Part shown: one piece after another, positions 59,034 through 64,000 of the stretch
How the letters are laid out: the number at the start of each line of letters is the position of its first letter
Position numbering within the stretch: the first letter of the stretch is position 1
Source: Rhodanobacteraceae bacterium
GTDB taxonomy: Bacteria > Pseudomonadota > Gammaproteobacteria > Xanthomonadales > SZUA-5
Reading direction: 5' to 3'
DNA: 64,000 bases
NCBI GenBank assembly: GCA_016717705.1
Contig: JADKFD010000099.1
Location: forward strand, 4,503-68,502
Program-made: the position numbers and the translations under genes
Notes under the pieces: model-generated
The model's database searches: none
The model's input: only the letters and a program-made list of their open reading frames with translations
What the model was told of the DNA's origin: nothing

Positions 59034-61417
59034 AGAGTCTTGACCCGCTCTATCGCGCGATGAATCGCCTCCGGCGTCGCCGGCGAATCCAGCAGCACCT
59101 CGCGCGCGTCGCCAAATGCGGCCACCGCATCGCGCAGCGCTTCGCGCGCCGCCAGCGCCAGCATCAGCGGCGGCTCGCCGACCGCCTTGCTGCCGAAGAT
59201 CACGTCGACGCTCGGTGCCTGCGAGCGGCGATAGAGATCGACTTTGAAAGCGGTCGGGACATCGGCAACGGTGGGGATCTTGTAGGTGCTCGGCGCATCG
59301 GTCAACAGCTTGCCGGCGGCGTTCCAGCGCAGTTCCTCGCAGGTCAGCCAGCCCACGCCCTGGACGAAGCCGCCCTCGATCTGGCCGCGGTCGATGCCCT
59401 CGTTGAGCGATTCGCCGACGTCGTGCAGCACATCGACGCGGCGCAACTGCTGCACGCCGGTGTGGGCGCAGACCTCGACCTCGCAAACCGCAGCGCCATA
59501 GGCAAAGTAGTAGAAGGGATGGCCCTTGCCAGCTGCTGCATCCCAATGGATGACTGGCGTGCGGTAGTAACCGGTGCTGCTCAGGCTGATGCGGGCGTTG
59601 TAGGCGGCTTTGACCACCTCGGTGAAGCCGATGCCCTTGTGGGAGCGGCCTTGTGTCGCGCGGCTCTGATCGCGGGAAACCGCTCACAAAGCCGCACCAA
59701 GCGCCCGCCCCACAGGATCACGCAAGCTCACCCGGTCATCGGCGAAGACCACGTCCGCGACTTCGCCGCCCAGCAAATCAGCCGCCACCGGCGCCAGCCG
59801 CGCCAGCAGCGTGTCGCAGGCCGCCTTGATCGCCTGACCATTCAGATCGGAACCGGAACTGGCCGCGGTGGCCGAAGTATTGGGCACCTTGTCGGTGCTG
59901 GTGGCCATGATCTGGATGCGCGAGGCAGACACGCCAAGGCTGCGCGCGGCGACCTGGATCATCTTGGTGTGCAGGCCCTGGCCCATCTCGGTGCCGCCGT
60001 GATTGAGCTGGATGCTGCCGTCCAGGTAGATCAGCACCAGCGCGCCGGCCTGGTTGTACTCGGTCTTGTTGAAGGAAATGCCGAACTTGACCGGGGTGAT
60101 CGCCAGACCGCGCTTGCGTGTCGCGTGGGCCGCATTGAAGGCGTCGACCTCCCCGCGGCGGCGCGCAAAGTCGCTCGATTGCAGCAGTTGCGACCACAGT
60201 TCAGCCATATGGTTGTCGGCGATCGGCTGGCCGTAGTGCGTGGTGTTGCGATCGGGACTGGCGCCGGGCCGGTAGAAATTGCGCTCGCGCACCTGTTCCG
60301 GGGGCAGTCCCAGATGGCGCGCGACGCGATCGAGGATCTCTTCGCCGATCAGCATGCCCTGTGGCCCGCCGAAGCCGCGGAAGGCGGTGTTCGACGCCAC
60401 ATTCGTCTTGGCGATGCGCCCGAGCACGCGCACGTGGGCGCAGTGATAGGCGTTGTCGACATGCACCATCGCGCGCATCAGCACCGGCGGCGACAGATCG
60501 CAGCTCCAGCCGCCGTCGGCGACCATGTCGACATCCAGCGCCAGCAGGCGCCCGTCAGCGTCGAAGCCCACCTCGAAACACCCGAGGAAGGGATGGCGCT
60601 TGCCGGTCAACTGCATGTCCAGGCCGCGCGGCAACTGGATGCCGACCGGATGCCCGGTGCGCAGTGCGGCCAATGCGGCGACCGCGGCAAAAGGATTGGC
60701 CTGGGTTTCCTTGCCGCCGAAGCCGCCGCCCATGCGCAGGCAGCGGCACACCACGCGGTGCGCGGGGATGCCGAGCACATGTGCCACCATCGCCTGGGTC
60801 TCGGACGGGTGCTGCGTGGAAGCACTGACGTGGACGATGCCGTCGCCGTCGATCACCACCCAGCTGGCGTGGGTTTCCAGATAGAAATGGTCCTGACCGC
60901 CGCAGCGGACCTCGCCCTTGAGTCGATGTGGCGCGGCGGCCATTGCCGCAGCGACATCCCCACGTTCGACGCGCGCCGGGCGCATGTGGAAGCGCGCTTC
61001 GACGATCGCCTGATCGATGCTCAGGCAGGCTGGCAGCGACTCATAGTCGACGCGCACCAGGCGTGCCGCGACCTGCGCCGTGGCCACATCGGTGGCCACC
61101 ACCCAGGCTACTGGCTGCCCGTGGTAGCTGACCTCATCGGGCGGGATCAACGGCTCGTCATGCAGGATCGTCCCGGTGTTGTTGTCGCCGGGGATATCGC
61201 CGGCCGTGAGTACCGCATGCACGCCAGGAACGGCCACCGCCGCGGACGCATCGATCGAAACGATCCGCGCATGCGCGTGCGGCGCCTGCACCGGATACAG
61301 ACGCAGCATGCCCACCGGTTCGCGCTGTTCGTCGGTGTAGACCGCGCGGCCGCTTACGTGGCCGATGGCGCTTTCGTGCTTCATCGGCGCGGGGGGGCGC
61401 GGCTTTCGGCCCTTCAT
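59030..61417 (-). CDS. xdhB: xanthine dehydrogenase molybdenum-binding subunit, with an in-frame stop inside a repeat
   Basis: Large catalytic subunit converting hypoxanthine to xanthine to urate. The ATG at 61417 overlaps the xdhA stop. Family motifs: HESAIGHVSGRAVYTDE, GQDHFYLETHASWV, RMGGGFGGKET (Moco), NTAFRGFGGPQGM, HGGTEMGQGLHTKMIQVAAR, SSGSDLNGQAI, and after the break SSTGYYRTPVI, GGFVQGVGWLTCEEL and KAVGEPPLMLA (catalytic Glu). A TGA at 59684-59686 splits it. The halves are in one frame, separated by a 53-base palindrome at 59637-59689. As written, the protein would end before the catalytic Glu. Confidence 0.92.
59637..59689. repeat. palindromic element inside xdhB
   Basis: TTGTGGGAGCGGCCTTGTG on the left and GGGAAACCGCTCACAA on the right. 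The ends match the element at 11535-11588. It interrupts the protein between RDPVGRALG and KGIGFTEVVKAAY, a surface-loop position, and carries the in-frame TGA near its right edge. Confidence 0.82.
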
Positions 61418-62856
61418 CGCACCCACTCCTCGACAAACTTCGCGAACAGGCTGCCGCACAGCGCGCGGCGATAGTCGGCGCTGCCGCGATGGTCGTCGAG
61501 CGGGGTGAATTCCTCACGCAGCAGCGCGCAGGCGGCGGCGACCGTGGCGTCGTCCAGCGTACGTCCGAGCAGGAAGACTTCGGTGCGCGTGGCGCGTTTG
61601 GGGATCGCCGCGACGCCACCGTAGGCCAGTCGCGCGTGACTGACCTGCCTGCGATCGTCCAGGGTGATCGCGTAAACCGCGGCCACGATGCTGATGTCGT
61701 CGGTCTGCCGCTTGGCGACCTTGTACGCCGCCTGGATCGAGGTCAGCCGCGGCACGCGCACGGCGACGATCAGCTCGTCGCTGGCCAGCATGGTCTTGCG
61801 GTAATCGAGAAAATAGCCGTCGATCGGCAGTTCGCGCGCACCCGCTGGACCCTGCACTTCGATCACGGCGTCATGTGCCAGCAGCCAGGGCAGCAGATCA
61901 CCGATCGGCGAGGCGCTGCCGAGATTGCCCCCCAGCGTCGCCCGGTTCTTGACCTGGCGCGCGGCGAACCACGGCAGCATCTGGTCGAGTGCCGGGAAGA
62001 TCCCGGCCGTTTCGTGCTCCAGTCGCGACAAGGACACGCCGGCACCGATGCGCGCGTGGTCTTCGGCAATTTCCAGGGTATGCAGTTCGGCGATGCGATC
62101 CAGCGCGATCAGCACCGGCGCCACGCGCTGGCCGCGGCTCAGGGCGACGCCGAGGTCAGTAGCGCCGGCGATCCAGGTGGCATCGGCGTGCGCGGCCTTG
62201 AGCGCCAGCGCGTCGGCGACCGTCGCGGGGTTATGGAAGCCAAGCTTGTTGTGGGTCCGGACCTGGTCCGGACGCTCTTCCGGTGAGCCTGCGAGAAGCG
62301 TCCGGACAAGGTCCGGACCCACGGAAGCGTCAGCTGGAACCGTCGAGGCAGCTTCCAGCGCCGCCGAAAACCGATCCGCTGGCCGCACTTGCGCTGCCAG
62401 CACAGCCGCAGCCTTGCGGATCGGCTGGTAACCGGTGCAACGGCACAGATTGCCGTCGATCACGTGATCGCCGAACTCGCCCTCGTAGTAACCGACGAAC
62501 AGGCTCATGACGAAACCCGGCGTGCAATAGCCGCACTGCGAACCGGCGGTGTCGACCATCGCTGTCTGCACCGGATGCAACTGGTCGCCTGCGGCCAGCG
62601 CCTCGACCGTCACCACCTCCCGACCAGCCAGCGCGCCGATCGGCAGCAGGCAGGAGTTCACCGCGCGGTAGTGCGCACGGCCTTGCGCATCGCGTTCGAC
62701 CAAGGCGACCGTGCAGGCGCCGCAATCGCCGTCGCCGCAGCCTTCCTTGGTGCCGGTCAGGCGCGCGCGCCGGAGCCAGCGCAGCAGCGATTCGGTGGGA
62801 TCGGCATCGCGCAGGTCGACGTCGGAAAAGTTCAATCGGAAATGGGTTGCGCTCAT
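61414..62856 (-). CDS. xdhA: xanthine dehydrogenase small subunit (2Fe-2S and FAD domains)
   Basis: It has 480 residues. Two iron-sulphur clusters: GTKEGCGDGDCGACTVAL and SQCGYCTPGF with GNLCRCTGYQPIRKAA. The FAD domain follows: WIAGATDLGVALSRG, KNRATLGGNLGSASPIGDLL, FLDYRKTMLASDELI, KVAKRQTDDISIVAA. The linker between them (about residues 179-202, SVGPDLVRTLLAG...PDQVRTHN) is encoded by a 72-base palindrome at 62251-62322. The reading frame is kept. The ATG at 62856 gives MSATHFRLNFSDVDLR. It is divergent from adenine deaminase, whose product hypoxanthine is its substrate. Confidence 0.96.
   Translation of the reverse strand: MSATHFRLNFSDVDLRDADPTESLLRWLRRARLTGTKEGCGDGDCGACTVALVERDAQGRAHYRAVNSCLLPIGALAGREVVTVEALAAGDQLHPVQTAMVDTAGSQCGYCTPGFVMSLFVGYYEGEFGDHVIDGNLCRCTGYQPIRKAAAVLAAQVRPADRFSAALEAASTVPADASVGPDLVRTLLAGSPEERPDQVRTHNKLGFHNPATVADALALKAAHADATWIAGATDLGVALSRGQRVAPVLIALDRIAELHTLEIAEDHARIGAGVSLSRLEHETAGIFPALDQMLPWFAARQVKNRATLGGNLGSASPIGDLLPWLLAHDAVIEVQGPAGARELPIDGYFLDYRKTMLASDELIVAVRVPRLTSIQAAYKVAKRQTDDISIVAAVYAITLDDRRQVSHARLAYGGVAAIPKRATRTEVFLLGRTLDDATVAAACALLREEFTPLDDHRGSADYRRALCGSLFAKFVEEWVR
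62251..62322. repeat. palindromic element read in frame inside xdhA
   Basis: Left arm 62251-62279 (GTGGGTCCGGACCTGGTC...) and right arm 62294-62322 are inverse complements over 29 bases with two to three mismatches, around a 14-base loop. The length of 72 bases is a multiple of three. It encodes a linker peptide in xdhA. GTGGGTCCGGACC also occurs at 4555 between rep and smg. Confidence 0.87.
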
Positions 62857-62973
62857 GGCGGCGAAGATCAGCGCGCGCGGAAAGGGTGTCAAGCGAGGCG
62901 TGCGCGCCCCCTGCCCCTCGCCATCGCCCCGTGGCATCCTGCCCGCTTCCTCATCGCTGCTTGGCGCCCGCCC

Positions 62974-64000
62974 ATGACCGCCCTCAAACTGTCGCCGGAA
63001 CAACTGGCCGCCCTGGTGCGCGGCATGCCCAAGGCCGAGTTGCATATCCATATCGAGGGTTCGCTGGAACCGGAACTGATCTTCGCGCTGGCGCAGCGCA
63101 ATGGGGTTTCGATTCCCTACGCCAGCGTCGAGGACCTGCGCGCGGCCTATGCCTTCACCAATCTGCAGAGTTTTCTCGACATCTACTACGCCGGCGCCAG
63201 CGTGCTGCTGAAGGAGCAGGACTTCTTCGACATGGCCTGGGCCTACTTCCTGCGCGCCAAGGCCGACAACGTCACCCACGCCGAGCTGTTCTTCGATCCG
63301 CAGACGCACACCGATCGCGGCGTGGCCTTCAGCGCCGTCATCGACGGCCTGCGCCGTGCCTGCGATCAGGCCAAAGCTGAGCTCGGCATCCAGGCCGAGC
63401 TGATCCTGTGCTTTCTGCGCCATCTCGACGAAGCATCGGCTTTCGCCACGCTGGAGGAAGCGCGCCCGCACCTTGGCAAGTTCATCGGCGTGGGCCTGGA
63501 TTCCAGCGAGGTCGGGCATCCGCCGGAGAAGTTCGCGCGCGTGTTCGCCGATGCGCGCAAGCTCGGCCTGCGCGCGGTGGCGCATGCGGGCGAGGAAGGC
63601 CCGCCGGCCTATATCTGGAGTGCGCTGGACGTGCTCAAGGTCGAGCGCATCGACCACGGCGTGCAGTCGCTGAAAGACCCGGAGCTGGTCAAGCGCCTGG
63701 TCGCGCAGCGCATCCCGCTGACCGTATGTCCGCTGTCCAACGTCAAGCTCTGCGTGTTCCCGGATCTGCGCCAGCACAACCTGAAGCAGATGCTCGATGC
63801 CGGCATCGTCGCCACGGTCAATTCGGACGATCCGGCCTACTTCGGCGGCTATCTGAACCAGAATTTCATCGAGACCTTCGCCGCGCTGCCGCTCAACGCC
63901 CACGACGCGCACACGCTGGCGCAGAACAGTTTCGAAGCGAGCTTCGCGTCACCGGACCAGAAGCGCCGCCAGTTGCACAAGCTGGAGGCGTATTGCGAGC
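62974..64000 (+). CDS. adenine deaminase (adenosine-deaminase-like family), cut by the window edge
   Basis: Zinc hydrolase turning adenine into hypoxanthine. 342 residues are present from the ATG at 62974 (MTALKLSPEQLAALVRGMP). Metal and active-site motifs: AELHIHIEGSLEPE, VGLDSSEVGHPPEKF, AVAHAGEEGPPAYIW, ERIDHGVQSL, TVCPLSNVKLCVF, VNSDDPAYFGGY. The GLDSSEVGHPP and SDDPAYFGGY forms fit the bacterial adenine deaminases rather than true adenosine deaminase. It shares a 117-base divergent region with xdhA, which consumes its product. Confidence 0.93.
   Translation, partial: MTALKLSPEQLAALVRGMPKAELHIHIEGSLEPELIFALAQRNGVSIPYASVEDLRAAYAFTNLQSFLDIYYAGASVLLKEQDFFDMAWAYFLRAKADNVTHAELFFDPQTHTDRGVAFSAVIDGLRRACDQAKAELGIQAELILCFLRHLDEASAFATLEEARPHLGKFIGVGLDSSEVGHPPEKFARVFADARKLGLRAVAHAGEEGPPAYIWSALDVLKVERIDHGVQSLKDPELVKRLVAQRIPLTVCPLSNVKLCVFPDLRQHNLKQMLDAGIVATVNSDDPAYFGGYLNQNFIETFAALPLNAHDAHTLAQNSFEASFASPDQKRRQLHKLEAYCE

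Noticed and set aside
59684..59686. Selenocysteine UGA in xdhB
   Set aside because: The position is a loop within an inserted repeat, not an active-site residue, and no SECIS-type conservation can be argued; the stop is part of the element.

Overview
This 64 kb window is GC-rich, densely coded chromosomal DNA from a gammaproteobacterium, most likely of the Xanthomonadales (Lysobacterales). The best evidence is gene order: smg-dprA-LysM protein on one strand, then def, fmt, rsmB, a DUF4390 protein and ntrY on the other, an arrangement I associate with that order. I see no rRNA, tRNA, CRISPR array, insertion sequence, prophage or integron. The assignment rests on gene content only.

Layout. 1-4.5 kb: start of a TonB-dependent receptor (runs off the left edge, frameshifted), an EamA transporter, a small secreted protein and Rep helicase (frameshifted). 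4.7-17 kb: smg, dprA, LysM protein, a secreted protein, a BlaI/M56-TonB regulatory pair, then def, fmt, rsmB, DUF4390 and an NtrY-like kinase with no NtrX after it. 17-20.4 kb: purine catabolism I (allantoicase, ureidoglycolate lyase, membrane urate oxidase PuuD, HIU hydrolase). 20.5-34 kb: NnrS, a PMT/ArnT-like glycosyltransferase, a TPR protein, an acyl-CoA dehydrogenase, a 1130-residue beta-propeller lipoprotein, a divergent EamA transporter/MocR regulator pair and a uracil-DNA-glycosylase-like protein. 34-40 kb: an ECF sigma factor, a NAD-kinase-like protein beside an SPFH protein, a YheT-type hydrolase, a PlsC acyltransferase and a globin.

40.5-48.5 kb is the most system-like region. Four genes overlap end to end: ECF sigma, Ser/Thr kinase, second ECF sigma, ChrR-like cupin anti-sigma. 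They are followed on the same strand by a cupredoxin lipoprotein, a membrane sensor with no output domain, a DUF3034 protein and a truncated haemoglobin with a signal peptide. I infer a redox or nitric-oxide response that reaches from the cytoplasm to the outer membrane. 48.7-57 kb holds a secreted metalloprotease-like protein, another sigma/anti-sigma pair, a DUF4010 membrane protein, an SDR-DoxX fusion, a secreted protein and a second PMT-like glycosyltransferase (the last two frameshifted). 57.2-64 kb holds a BioH-like esterase and purine catabolism II: xdhA-xdhB-xdhC and a divergent adenine deaminase cut by the right edge. Together the two purine clusters cover adenine to urate to 5-hydroxyisourate, and allantoate to glyoxylate. 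The OHCU decarboxylase and allantoinase are not in the window.

Two features cut across all regions. First, the gaps are full of dispersed palindromic repeats of several families (called A to H here). Many start with GTAGG, and this end supplies the UAG stop codon of at least five genes. One palindrome is read in frame inside xdhA, and another sits inside xdhB and brings an in-frame stop. Second, several conserved genes are broken by single extra bases in short homopolymers, and an 80-base poly-G block lies at 57.1 kb. I take these mainly as sequencing or assembly errors.
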